Positions 24,638-35,195 of a stretch of DNA of 64,000 nt are shown piece after piece. This stretch comes from Pogonophryne albipinna. Its lineage: Eukaryota; Chordata; Actinopteri; Perciformes; Artedidraconidae. The position numbers and the translations under genes are program-made. The first letter of the stretch is position 1; each line of letters begins with the position of its first letter. Location: assembly GCA_028583405.1 (NCBI GenBank), contig CM053246.1:7011459-7075458 (forward strand). Direction: 5' to 3'. A model generated the notes under the pieces. The model had not been told where the DNA came from, did not search any database, and saw only the letters and a list, made by a program, of their open reading frames with translations.

Positions 24638-24890
24638 GGCTAGCTATCAAGCTAAAGTAGCTACCGTTAGCAAACCTGAAAAGAGTGTAGGCAACTGTGG
24701 AGTTACAGTCGCTAAGAGAAGGAGAGTTGTGAGTGCTTAAGCTGCTGTAACGTGTGATTACAACGTCAGGCAGTTGCCGTGATCAAGAGTTTTAAAACGA
24801 TCTATTAAGTTAAGATAATAAGCTATCAGCAACAGAACAGGCACACAGGATACCTGGAGGTGACAACAACCGGAAGTTACAACATGCTTA

Positions 24891-25950
24891 CCGCAATAGT
24901 GGTCCGTGTAGAAACAGCCCCGTTATTGTTTCTTCATCGACACAAGTTTTTTGGCGGACCTCCACCGTACCTGTATAAGCAATTCAATTATGAAACAATT
25001 AGTAGAGTAACTGATATTTAATTCTATAATGTCTATCCTTTTTTCCAACCCAGTTTAGATTTAAGCAGCTACATTTGCTTCATAGAGCATGTTTTTCAAA
25101 GTAGATCAATGAAAAAAGCGCTATTTTAAACGTGAAAGATGATCACAGTTAGTAATAGCTTAGTAAGTGTTGCAGGGATGACGTATTTTTTTGGCCGACC
25201 CGGAAGTAAGCTGCAGGGTTCCCCCGACAAAAAAGATATGGGATTTCTCCATAGGATTTTTGGAATATTGTAAAAAAATAAGATCTGTGGAAAACGAACC
25301 TGTTTGATAAATGCTCGTTTTGTTCAGCCGGATAATGTCTACCCTACTTTTATAATTTCGAATCAGAAATTTAATCGATAGATTTATGATTCGAAACGGA
25401 AGTAGGAAGTTATGGAGAGGAACCATGCAGAGAGGTGCTTAACTAACTGTGGTCCAATAAATACTAAATTGATCACATTTTTAGTGGCCCATTTACCCAA
25501 ACTAGAGTATACCTGATATTACTTGACGTTGTTAACATGGGGTTGTCGTTTTCGTTATACATCCGTGATGCAGTCGCGCAGAGCTACGTCGATGTGGAAG
25601 TAGGCGTGGTTCAATCTCAACTGGGTTGGAAAAACGAAAGACGCCTACAGGACTGTGTGAAGACAGTGGGAGGAACATTCTTACCCACGTGGCTTTGCAG
25701 TTGGTCAGCAAGTTCACGTTGATGTATATTTAGGGGAACATCTCGTGTGACGCATAAAGCCTTGTCAGTTCCGTAGTGGTTGGTCACTACTGTAGCAGTT
25801 TGCACTGGGGAATTGCTTTGCACTCAAGGTCTGTTCAGATGAAAAATAAAGACCTGAAATCGGATGTCGAAATCCAGGATATCCTTGATCATCGAGGCTG
25901 GTTTCTGAAGAAAAAAACTGATTAGAAATAAAAAAAGAAAGCACTAAAGT
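24891..25950. other. Unassigned sequence
   Basis: Contains no recognisable gene. A short plus frame at 25537-25722 and its shadow match nothing I know. The 25170-25260 stretch, with a GGCCGACCCGGAAGT motif, resembles dispersed fish repeats. Confidence 0.45.
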
Positions 25951-25954
25951 TTAA

Positions 25955-27093
25955 AGGGGGGGTAGGTAAGTTTCAGAAACCGGCTCGAGTGCACTAAAAT
26001 TTGAAAGTACACAGCCGAAAAGAATCCGCCCCTTCCTTCAGACTTCCTTACAGAGCACCTCCTCCAACACACATGAACGCGCACATGACTTAGGTTGGCT
26101 ATATAGTTCAGGGGAATTGTAAACCATACAAAACCTGTCCAAGAGAAAAAGAGCGACCACGGCGTCAGATTTCAACTCGGTGTGTATGGGGGTTATTCCC
26201 TATCTTTATTCAAGAGCGTGGTATTTACATTTGAGAGCATACTTTATTGATTTCCTTCACTCAAACCCTGTCATCGCACCAAAGACAAACCAAAGAGTAA
26301 CCGCCCTTACGGGACGCTGTAATAAGTAAAACGAACGCGCCCGCAAGGACACCTGGCCTCCTATTGGTTGAGGGATTTTGACAGGATTGTTGCACAAAAG
26401 TTTCGAGCGCGCAGAGAATAAATCTGAGAGCAGAAAAAATCCGTAAGCAGCAATATATCTGAGTGCAAGCGTACAGTTTGAGCAGAAGCAGAGCAAATCT
26501 AAGTGCAAGCAGGCACTATTTGAGTGCGAGGACAGGGTTTGAGGGAAATAAATACATAAAGTATGCTCTCAAATTTAAATACCACGCTCTTGAATAAAGA
26601 TAGGGAATAACCCCCATAGGTGTGTTGCATCAGTTGTCGCCATCGTTGAAAAGCAACTCCGATATTGACTCTGGTTTGAATTCTCCTAGTTTCCACTTTG
26701 TTTTTGTTCCTAATTTGCTCCGTTACATTATTTCTTTTGCCACCAGTAGACGATGTTGAACCTAACTCTGCCATGGTGAAAGTGGCCGCCTGTTGCTGGC
26801 GAGTCATTGAAGTACTGCTGCAATGCACGCCCAATGACGGCACGCCCAATGAGGGCACGAGATACATTTGTGCGTGCACGAGATGGAAGGCTGACAGACA
26901 GGACGGCAATCGGCCGGCTAAACGGATTGGTCGTACTTTTTACAGTATTACGGCTTCCACAGATGAATTTTTTTTATGGATTTTTTGTCAAAGCACTTAA
27001 GATATGCATTGCTATCGGGATGTTAAGAGCATTCCATGGAATATAACAAAAAGTGTATCTCGAGCCGGTTTCTCAAACTTACCTACCCCCCCT
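25955..27093. mobile_element. TTAA-flanked MITE, copy A (long form)
   Basis: Flanked by TTAA at 25951-25954 and 27094-27097. Inverted ends run from AGGGGGGGTAGGTAAGTTT inward to the GAAACCGGCTCGAG block, mirrored at the right end. Copies B, C and D (32814, 46371, 57276) share both ends and TTAA flanks. This copy is longer partly because of the element at 26187-26616. TTAA duplication fits the piggyBac or Kolobok superfamily. Confidence 0.88.
26187..26616. mobile_element. Inverted-repeat element nested in MITE A, TA target
   Basis: 430 bp with terminal inverted repeats of about 65 bp starting TGGGGGTTATTCCCTATCTT, nearly perfect between ends. TA flanks both sides (26185-26186 and 26617-26618). 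Tc1/mariner-like target preference is suggested. No ORF. Confidence 0.8.
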
Positions 27094-27179
27094 TTAACCT
27101 GGAAGAAGCAGATATTTCTCACACCGCTCAAACAACAACAAAATTCTCATGAACTGGAAAACAAACCTGACATTTTTTT

Positions 27180-27344
27180 TTCCTTCAGAGTGAGGGGGGA
27201 AGGGGGATACCGGGGCCTTGCTCAAGGGCACCACGGCAGGGCCCAGGAGGTGAACTGGGACCTCTCCAAGTAGCAGTCCAAACTCCTTATTTAGGTCTGT
27301 TCGCAGACTTGAACCAGCGACCCTACGGCTCCCAGTCCAAGCCC
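27180..27344 (-). repeat. tRNA-derived SINE, body region
   Basis: Minus strand, downstream of the tRNA-like head that continues to about 27372. The head has a GCTCAGTCAGTAGGGG A-box region and a GGTTCAAGTC B box. The body carries the GCCCTTGAGCAAGGCCCC motif typical of fish tRNA-SINEs. The 3' boundary is uncertain. Confidence 0.7.
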
Positions 27345-27452
27345 CTACTGACTGAGCCTCTGCCGGACAGTCTCTGCATTTGACCCACCCTAGTGTTAGG
27401 AGCAGTGGGCTGCCATTATGTACAGCAGTGTAGGGAACGGTGCCTTGCTCAG
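27345..27452 (-). repeat. Second SINE, 3' body (separated from its head by a LINE)
   Basis: The minus strand begins CTGAGCAAGGCACCG and continues into GCCCACTGCTCC. Its tRNA-like head is at 29396-29475, on the other side of the LINE at 27453-29395. Confidence 0.72.
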
Positions 27453-29089
27453 GGAAATCTAAATATGATCTCCGGAGATCAATCAGCAGTGCAAAGAGAC
27501 AGTACAAAGAGAAGGTGGAGTCTGACTTCAAAGACTGTAACACCCGGAACATGTGGGCGGGACTAAGAACAATGACAGACTACAAAGGAGCAGCTGGGGG
27601 TGCTGCAGGAGTGTCTGCATGCGCATCTCTCCCAGATGAGCTGAACAGCTTTTCTGCACGTTTTGAGAGCAGCCAGGCTGTGGAGGCACAGAAGGACCAG
27701 GAGCCCTGCCCTTTTGTTTTAAACAGGAAAGATGTCTGCAAATCCTTTAAAAGGGTTAACCCACACAAGGCTCCTGGACCTGATGGCATCCCTGGCCGTG
27801 TTCTCAGGGTGTTTGAAGTTCAGCTGGCAGAGGTGTTCACAGACATCTTCAACAGGTCCCTGCTGCAGTCTGTAGTCCCCACATGCTTCAAACACTCCAC
27901 CATCGTTCCTGTCCCCAAAAAAACAATAATCACCAGCCTCAATGACTACCGCCCAGTAGCACTCACCTCCATCATCATGAAGTGCTTTGAGCGGTTAGTC
28001 AAACCATTCATCACCTCCTCCCTCCCTGACTCTCTCCCCCTGCAGTTTGCCTACAGAGCAAACAGGTCCACAGACAATGCCATAGCCCTCAGCATCCACA
28101 CTGCCCTCTCACACCTGGACCAGAGGAACACATATGTGAGAATGCTGTTCATTGATTACAGTTCAGCCTTCAACACCATTGTGCCCTCCAAGCTGGCCAT
28201 CAAGCTCAGAGACCTCGGGCTGAACAGCACCCTCTGTGACTGGATCCTGAACTTCCTGACGGGCAGACCCCAGGCAGTGCGGGTGGGAAACATCACATCC
28301 TCCACCCTGATCCTCAACGCCGGAGCCCCTCAAGGCTGCGTGCTCAGCCCTCTCCTCTACTCCCTGTTCACTCATGACTGCGTGGCCACACACAGCTCCA
28401 ACACCATCGTGAAGTTTGCTGACGACACGACCGTCATCGGCCAGATCACAGACGGCGACGAGACGGCGTACAGAGAGGAGGTCGGAAAACTGACATCTTG
28501 GTTCCAGGATAACAACCTCCATCTCAACGTCAGCAAAACAAAGGAGCTGATTGTGGATTACAGGAAGCAGCAGGGAGAGGGATACGCCCCCATCGCCATC
28601 AATGGGACTACGGTGGAGAGAGTCAGCAGCTTCAGGTTCCTTGGGGTCCACATCACTGAGGACCTGACATGGACTCTTCACACCATCACCAAGAAAGCTC
28701 GACAGCGGCTCTTCTTCCTCCGCAGGCTGAGGAGGTTCAACATGGATTCCAGGATACTCTGCACCTTCTACAGGTGCACCATAGAGAGTATCCTGACTGG
28801 CTGCATCACGGCCTGGTACGGCAGCTGCACCGCCCTTAATCGTAAGGCTTTACAGAGGGTGGTGAAAACTGCAGAGAACATCACCAGGACGGAGCTGCCG
28901 TCCATGGAGAACCTTTACTCCCAGCGGCTCAGGAAGAAATCCCTCAGGATTATAAAAGACCCCCATCACCCCAGCCACAAACTGTTCAGTCTGCTGCCGT
29001 CTGGCAGGCGTTACCGCAGCATCCGGACCAAAAAAACCAGATTCAGAGACAGCTTCATCCCGCAGGCAATAAGACTGTTAAACAACTGA
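27453..29089 (+). CDS. Reverse transcriptase, 5'-truncated LINE ORF
   Basis: Open for about 545 codons to TGA at 29087-29089. RT motifs in order: KAPGPDGIPGRVL, NDYRPVALTSIIMKCFERLV, LQFAYRANRSTDNAI, LFIDYSSAFNTIVP (motif A), GAPQGCVLSPLLYSLFTHDC (motif B), KFADDTTVIG (motif C) and FLGVHI. The C-terminus ends SFIPQAIRLLNN. The ATG at 27440 lies in SINE sequence and is not a native start; the native reading enters from the lost endonuclease region. The frame is uninterrupted, suggesting a recent insertion, but the missing endonuclease makes it non-mobile by itself. Confidence 0.92.
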
Positions 29090-29395
29090 CCTGCTGAAAC
29101 AATTTCATAACATTCATCTGCTACTTAGTAATTATTTATCTATTATCTAATATATCATTCCAATAACTTGTATATAGACTCGTATTGCACTATTCCACTT
29201 TTTTTTCCTCACTTTTTTTAAAACTATTTTTCTTTTTGTATTACTTTTAATATAGTATATTTTAATATTGTTTTAATATTGTCTGCTTATCTGTATTATT
29301 GTGTTGCATTGTTGGAGAAGCCTGTGACCTAAGATTTTCAGCGACATAATTACTCTGTAGCTATGTTAGTTTGACAATAAAGAACCTTGAACCTT
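27453..29395 (+). mobile_element. Rex1-like LINE, 5'-truncated, inserted in a SINE
   Basis: Plus-strand LINE that splits the SINE between its head (29396-29475) and body (27345-27452). The 3' end has AATAAAGAACCTTGAACCTT, a LINE-like terminus. The 5' end begins inside the ORF upstream of the RT, so most of the endonuclease is missing. Clade assignment (Rex1/Babar within the CR1 superclade) is tentative. Confidence 0.8.
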
Positions 29396-29475
29396 GGACA
29401 CCTCGGTAGCACTTGCTCTTTCCGGGACTTGAACTGGTGACCTTCCAGTTGCCAAGCCAAGTCCATAAGCTTAGT
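29396..29475 (-). repeat. tRNA-derived SINE head
   Basis: The minus strand contains CCAGTTCAAGTCCCGG (B-box type) preceded by a TAAGCTTATGGACTTGGCTT A-box side. It is the Pol III promoter region of the SINE whose body is at 27345-27452. Confidence 0.7.
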
Positions 29476-29810
29476 TACACTTCTTCAGCAATGAAAAGCT
29501 TTCTTCTCATGGTTGACCTAACTTCCTTACATGTGGTGTAAGCCATTTGGACTCAAGTGCTATCCAAAGGCTTTACCATAATACATTTCTCAGGGCCAAA
29601 AGAACGTGAGTGCACTTATGCCCTTTTGGCCCCAAATAGTTCAGTGTGTTCTGTGTTAGGTCATTTGGTTTTTGATGAATAACTCTGGATTGGTTTAGAA
29701 TTCACATGCAATGTTTTGGCAGTAGAAAGAGCTCATCGAGAGCTTTCATTTGCTATATATAACTCATTTTTGACCAAAATGTCACTTGCTCCCCTCTGGT
29801 TCTCACCCCT
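29476..29810. other. Unassigned spacer
   Basis: No gene or element end was recognised. Confidence 0.4.
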
Positions 29811-30364
29811 CGCTATGATGTCTGCTTTCCCCAGCCATGCACCGACCCCTGCTGACTTAATCATCTGTACAGCATTATCAACAGAAGCATAGACAGGGAA
29901 AAAGGCTCTTTATGGATTAGGCTATTGATACTCTTGACAGAAGAATCATGGGGAGCTGACAGATCAATAATGAGACGTTTTTTGTTAGAAAATGTCTTCA
30001 TAGTGATCCCTATGGGGCTTGATCTGAAGATGGAAAAAAAGGGTTTTAACCGGGGGCCTATCATGTATCCGTTTTTAACTTCTTTTAATAGTAGCTCGTC
30101 TACTACACCTGGCTCTTTCAGAGCAGACTGCAGGTTTTTGCAGACATGGGTCACTTTGGGAAGCCAGCATAGACCTGCTAGGAAACCTTGAACTAAGCCT
30201 GTGATAAGGTAATTGACGAAACATCTGTTAGGATGATTAGATAGAGCCTTGGAAAGAGCTGGGACATTCACTGGAGTCAAAGGATACTTCATGTTTATTT
30301 CCCCGATTTTGTGGGGCGAAATCTTCTGGGGCACACCGAGCGTGGGTGGCCGTCTCCACACCAA
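29811..30364 (-). pseudogene. Reverse transcriptase N-terminal part of a YR-type retrotransposon
   Basis: Minus-strand ORF 29861-30364 shows CFVNYLITGLVQGF, then NLQSALKEPGVV and SPIGITMKTFSNKKRLIIDL, the start of a reverse transcriptase as found in DIRS/Ngaro-like elements. Near 29895 the frame shifts; the next frame continues with VDNAVQMI and a GAWLGKADI block (RT motif A region) to about 29811, then similarity stops. The palm catalytic motif is absent. Upstream (higher coordinates) is the zinc-knuckle gag end. Clade placement is inferred. Confidence 0.72.
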
Positions 30365-30474
30365 CTACACACATGCATGAATTTACAATTAGGATACGTA
30401 CAGACATTTTCATTGAAATTCTTGCATATAGTAGGCTTAAATCCAGAGGGGAATACCTCTCTCTTGGGTAAGGC
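30295..30474 (-). pseudogene. gag: Gag zinc-finger tail of the YR-type retrotransposon
   Basis: Minus-strand residues include CTYPNCKFMHVCSWC followed by GDGHPRSVCP, a cysteine/histidine cluster typical of nucleic-acid-binding gag tails in Ngaro/DIRS-like elements. It ends just before the RT-like ORF. The upstream side is cut at 30475 by a LINE fragment, so the rest of gag is missing here; 35196-35888 may be its N-terminal part. Confidence 0.65.
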
Positions 30475-30832
30475 AAGGCAAGGCAATTTATTTGTATAGC
30501 ACAATTCATACAGTGATGCAATTCAAAGTGCTTTACAGGATCAAACAGATTTCAACACAATTCATTTTTACGATGGTCAAAGTGAGAAGAAATACAAAAA
30601 CACACAAAACAATGAAAAGAAAGAAAACCATGTTTAACAGTTCGAAAATTAGAACATTTACATTTAAAAAGCCATGTTAAAAATAAATGTTTTTAGACCT
30701 GATTTAAATGATTCTAAAGTGCTAGCCATTCTCAGATGTTCTGGGAGTTTGTTCCATGCATTAGGAGCATAGATGCAGAAGGCTGCTTTCCCACGCTTTG
30801 ATCTCACAAATGGAACAGTGAGCTGGCCTCAG
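30475..30832 (-). mobile_element. 5'-truncated LINE end (L2-like)
   Basis: The 3' end carries AAGGCAAGGCAAGGCAA repeats and GCAATTCAAAGTGCTTTACA, a fish LINE terminus also present at 45478. The minus-strand frame at 30690-30830 reads as an RT C-terminus (APNAWNKLPEHLR), confirming orientation. Confidence 0.75.
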
Positions 30833-30941
30833 TGGAGTACTTCGTGACCACAGAGTGTGAACTTGTGATCAGCTGTTTTAGCGCAGTTCTCCAGTGAAGA
30901 GGGGGGGGGGAAGTCTCCCTCCGCAGCCGGCTGGCGTAGTT

Positions 30942-32060
30942 TGAGCGAAAATTGAAGTAACTTGAAAGTTTGAAGTGAAAGTTTGATACAGCGTATTTTT
31001 GGTATATTCATCTTAATGTCCCCTGATATATAAGAAGTGTGTTTATATTCATGTGTGTACTTAATTACTTTGTATTTAATAGTAGCAGTTTATATGAACA
31101 AGAAGCTGGAGATATGAGAAGTGGAGGGGACAGAGAGGAAATATCCTTATATAGACATATGCTATAGACAGCAGAGAGTAGAATGTGTGTGTGTATGCAT
31201 TGCAGGAGCCATAAGGCTGTATAATAACTGCTCAATTATACTGGTGTTTGTGTTTTATATTGATTTCTCTGTTTTATTCTTTCATAAATGTGAGGACTAA
31301 AATTGCTCCAAACATTGTGGGGTGGTTGGCGTAAACAGGTTTTATTACTCTGTGGAGGGGGTGCAGTTATGCAGAACAGGAGGCTAGGTGGGCGAAGGGA
31401 CCTTCTTGATAAGATCTCCAACATGTCAGGGAAGTCTACATCTCTTGAATAGTAGATGTGTGTGTTTAATTACTTTGTATTAATAATAGCAGTCTGTGTA
31501 ACCAGACGCTGAAAATATGAGAGATTAAACCATTGTATTTGGAGTAAAATATGAGCAAGGGAATATTCTTTAGACACAACTCAAGTCTCTGGAATGTTGT
31601 AGAAAGTGTGTGTGTGAAAGTCTATGAAGAATGTGTGATAACGGACGCCAGATGTGTTTTGCTTCAAACTAAGAGACTGTTTCCGGATCATCTCGGCTGG
31701 TGCGCGCTGATACGCTACGAAAGTCCATCGTTTGTATATGGGCCAATAGATGACCTGTATGGGAGGACCATCCACACAGCTCCTCCTGTTGGTCTTACAA
31801 TATCTCCTGTTGAGTCCTTGTGTCCGGTCTCTTTTCCTCCTGCCGTCAAGACTGATGATGTTCTCCCGGCATTAGGACCAGGGCAGGGGTGGGCCTACCC
31901 CTTTGAGAAGTGTATTGTATTCTTACCGTTTATCATTAAAACAGATTATTGTTTAACCCTGTATCTGGTGCTTTGAATTCCTTCCTTTACGATTTTACAA
32001 GATGCTCACCAAATGAACACACGGAGCCGAGGTGGGCCTTAAACCACTAAGACTCCAACA
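30942..32060 (+). repeat. Solo LTR, TSD AGTT
   Basis: 1119 bp, TG...CA ends, with AGTT on both sides (30938-30941 and 32061-32064); the uninterrupted sequence around 34571 confirms the empty site. The 3' region (ATTAAAACAGATTATTGTTT through GAATTCCTTCC) resembles the LTR at 11520-12345 read on the minus strand, so it belongs to a related retrovirus-like family. An internal direct repeat of about 75 bp occurs near 31050 and 31455. Confidence 0.82.
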
Positions 32061-32247
32061 AGTTTTGGCACAATCCCGTTGTACAGACCGACGTTAACAG
32101 CAGCCCTGTCTGTGCACACGGAGACCGACTCTGTCGTCCGGTGATCTAACCGCCTTCTGGAAAAGCTTCACAAGTACGTCGGTACACAAATGCGCTTTGT
32201 GACACAAGTGACGGTACGCATTTCAGATTACGCACATAACCTGCGTG

Positions 32248-33796
32248 CAGGGGCGCCGCAAGGGATTTTGGGCCCCATGAAAATATATCACATTGGGCCC
32301 CACCACCAGGCAGAGGCCACTTTGTTTATAAATTACCTCGAGGGCCGTACCAAATGGTCTAGCGGTCCGTATATGGCCCGGGGGCCGGAGGTTCCCCACC
32401 CCTGCTTTAATATAATAACATTAGTATTAATATCATAACCAAAATGTCGGTGCAGACTGATCACTCAATGCTTTAAACCGTCCATCATCCTAAATAGACT
32501 AAAAGCAGTTTTTTGTTTTATATAGATCATTGGCTGTGTGGGAAAATACTGTGTTTGAAATGTATAATTTAAATTAGATGTTAGCTTTTTGTTATATATA
32601 TATTTTGTATTCCAGTCTCCCTTCAGATATGTTAAGTGGCATGTCATACAATGCTGCTCACCTCCTTCAGTTGGGAGAAAAGCTGGTTCAGGTTCAGCCT
32701 TATGGGGGGACAGGGCTGCTGAGCCTAAAGATGGATCTGTTGGTCCTGGCACCAGGGGGAGGGACAACTGATTTAGTATGAATAGGCGCTAAAAATGTGC
32801 CTGCATTTATTAAAGGTAGGTAGGTAAGAATGGAGAAACCAGCTCGAGTGCGCTAGAATTTGAAAGTACACAACCGAAAAAAATCTGCCCCTTCCTTCAG
32901 TGTTCCTTACAGAGCCCCTCCTCCAACACATGACCAATGAGGGCACGAGATAAGTTTGTGCACAGATGGCAGGCTGACAGGCAGGTAGGCCATCCAGTTA
33001 TTTTAGCCAGGCTGGCTCAGATGATTGGTCGTGCTTTTTACAGTGCCACAGCTTCCACAGATGACATTTTTGTATGTATTTGTTGTCAAAGAATTTAATA
33101 TATTCATTGCTATCGGGATGTTAAGAGCATTCCATGGAATATAACAAAAAGTGTTTCTGAAGTGAATTACCTACCATACCTTTAAATGTCAGCTAAAAGA
33201 GCAGTGAAATTAAAGACCTCTGAATTTTCTGTAAAGATATTAACAGTACTTAATGTCAGCTTAGTAAACAAAAAAACATTAGCTAACAGACTAATTTCCA
33301 CCACTCATGGACCACACCCACCTTTTCTTGTGAAAAATTGGGTGACATACTGTCGCCCTTTAGTCCCTCTCTCTTGTCTTTCTCTCCTTTCTCTTCTTTT
33401 CTTAGAGCCTGACTTTGTTGGTCGTTGAAACATGGTACAACCCTATGGGTACAACACACGTATGTAGGATAAGTACTAGCATCCCTCCTCACATGCTTTC
33501 ACTCTCTGCAAGTGCCGGTGCCGCACTGCGTTTGGAGGCAGGACCAAACCATTACATGTAAATAGAAGGGGGTGTACAGAGGCTTTGGGTAATTAACTTT
33601 TGGAAGAAAATAAGTTAAATGAATCGAAAGTTTAGTGAGTAATTTATCAATATAACGTTCTATTAATGTTAATTATTGAGGATTGAGCAAAGGTTATACT
33701 TACATTTTTTTTCTTAATGTTCTAAACATTTTGGGGCCCCTGTCAGTCACGGGCCCTTAGAATCGTCCTTTTCACCCCCTTATATGGCGCCCCCTG
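32248..33796. mobile_element. hAT-like element with CAGGGGCGCC / GGCGCCCCCTG ends
   Basis: Inverted ends CAGGGGCGCCGCAAGG and TATATGGCGCCCCCTG interrupt the inverted fragment. No clean 8-bp duplication is visible (CCTGCGTG against GTTATGGG). It contains TTAA MITE B and, near 32330-32405, what looks like the end of another Charlie-type hAT (GGTTCCCCACCCCTG). Confidence 0.6.
32814..33181. mobile_element. TTAA-flanked MITE, copy B
   Basis: 368 bp, TTAA at 32810-32813 and 33182-33185. It shares the GGCTCGAG-type outer block and the inner TTAAGAGCATTCCATGGAAT motif with copies A, C and D. Confidence 0.85.
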
Positions 33797-33969
33797 GTTA
33801 TGGGCAAAAGTATTCTGCGTCGGGACTTCCTGCAACAACACCATGCCGTTATCTTGATTCTGATTGGCCAGAGGACATTATCAAAGATGTTCTATTGAGA
33901 AGACGTGACAAAAGTTTTCAAAACCGTTTCTGGTCTTCGGTATTTCCGAATATATATATATATATATAT

Positions 33970-35008
33970 TAGTGCTGTCAAAATTATCGCGTTAACGGCG
34001 GTAATTAATTTTTTGAATTAATTGCGTTAAAATATTTAACGCATTTAACGCATGTGCAGAATGGCCCGCCCCATACCAGTGGCAGCGCCAGGGTATGGCT
34101 GGGGTAGGCTACACCCATACCGAGAAATGGCTTAGCCCCACCATGAAAAATGATGTTAAAGTAAGCTAAATAAAGTCCGCCAACTCGCGCGGAGTAAATT
34201 GCACAGACAGCAGTTAGTAAGATTGATTTCAGTAGCCACTTGTCTGGAAATACCGAAGACCAGAAACGGTTTTGAAAACTTTTGTCACGTAGTGATCGTC
34301 TTCTCAATAGAACATCTTTGATATGTATATATATATATGTCGGTGTTGTTGCAGGAAGTCCCGACGGAGAATACTTGTGCTGTAGTACAGGGGTGCACAT
34401 AACTGGTACGCAGGTTATGTGCGTAATCTGAAACTTGTGTCACAAAGCGCATTTGCGTACCGGCGTACTTGTGAAGCTTTTCCAGAAGGCGGTTAGATCA
34501 CCGGACGACAGAGTCGGTCTCCGTGTGCACAGACAGGGCTGCTGTTAACGTCGGTCTGTACAACGGAATTGTGCCAAAACTACGCCAACCGGCTGCGGAA
34601 GGAGACTTCCCCCCCCTTCACTGGAGAACTGCGCTAAAACAGCTGATCACAACGTTCGCACTCTGTGGTCACAAGTACTCCACTAACCCCCCCCCCCCGT
34701 CGACTTTCCTGAAGTACCCCCCCGTTGATAGAAATCAACACGTAATGAATTAAGACCCCACGGTTTGATGATTGATAGGTGTGTGTGCTGTCTTTCATTT
34801 TGACACGCAGAAAAATGTTATAATAAACATAGATACTGTATGTTAAATGGATATATCCGCCTTCTTTCATTTATCTTTCCATTCCCACAACAATATACAT
34901 AAATAAATGGCATATTTTGGACATAGTTCGAATGGTGATTAATCATGATTAATTAATTTTTAAGCTGTGATTAATCTGATTAAAAATTTTAATCGTTTGA
35001 CAGCCCTA
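33970..35008. mobile_element. TIR element with TAGTGCTGTCAAAATT / GACAGCCCTA ends
   Basis: The left end TAGTGCTGTCAAAATTATCG and the right end AATCGTTTGACAGCCCTA form imperfect inverted repeats; subterminal TTAACGC and TTAATC motifs recur. It sits between TA-repeat runs, so a TSD cannot be read. The interior 34240-34690 is the mirror of fragments at 30833-33950. Superfamily not assigned. Confidence 0.65.
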
Positions 35009-35195
35009 ATATATATATATATATACATATATATATACTCCGTTGTGAGTGATTAACTCACAACTCAAACCTATTTTTTATTTTGTTTTATAAAACATAC
35101 CCTTTTTAATAATTGCCCCAAATGTGACTAACGCAGAAACATTGCTTTATGCAGAATTGTATGATACACCTGCCAAGATGTGATTCCTGAGAGAG

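Larger units (their letters stand above)
7828..24890 (-). mobile_element. LINE-1st (CR1/L2-like), split by nested insertions
   Basis: Minus-strand non-LTR retrotransposon. The 3' tail is an ATTG-type short repeat (7828-7847), followed inward by the 3' UTR, the reverse transcriptase ORF (8721-10665), then, after the 12.2-kb insertion 10666-22885, the endonuclease (to 23573) and a separate esterase-type ORF1 (23780-24637). Removing the insertion leaves about 4.8 kb, near full length for a CR1-type element. The 5' boundary is approximate. CR1/L2 assignment rests on the SGNH-hydrolase ORF1, APE endonuclease and RT motifs. Confidence 0.85.
30833..33969 (-). mobile_element. Broken copy of the element whose interior is at 34240-34690, inverted
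   Basis: Three blocks (30833-30941, 32061-32247 and 33797-33950) match 34240-34690 in reverse complement and in consistent order. The gaps between blocks hold a solo LTR (30942-32060) and a hAT-like element (32248-33796). Superfamily unknown. Confidence 0.75.

Noticed and set aside
27280..27372. tRNA gene
   Set aside because: A and B boxes are present but the body and tail are those of a SINE; no full cloverleaf was seen.
28163..28681. 172-aa minus-strand ORF
   Set aside because: Antisense shadow of the Rex1-like RT.
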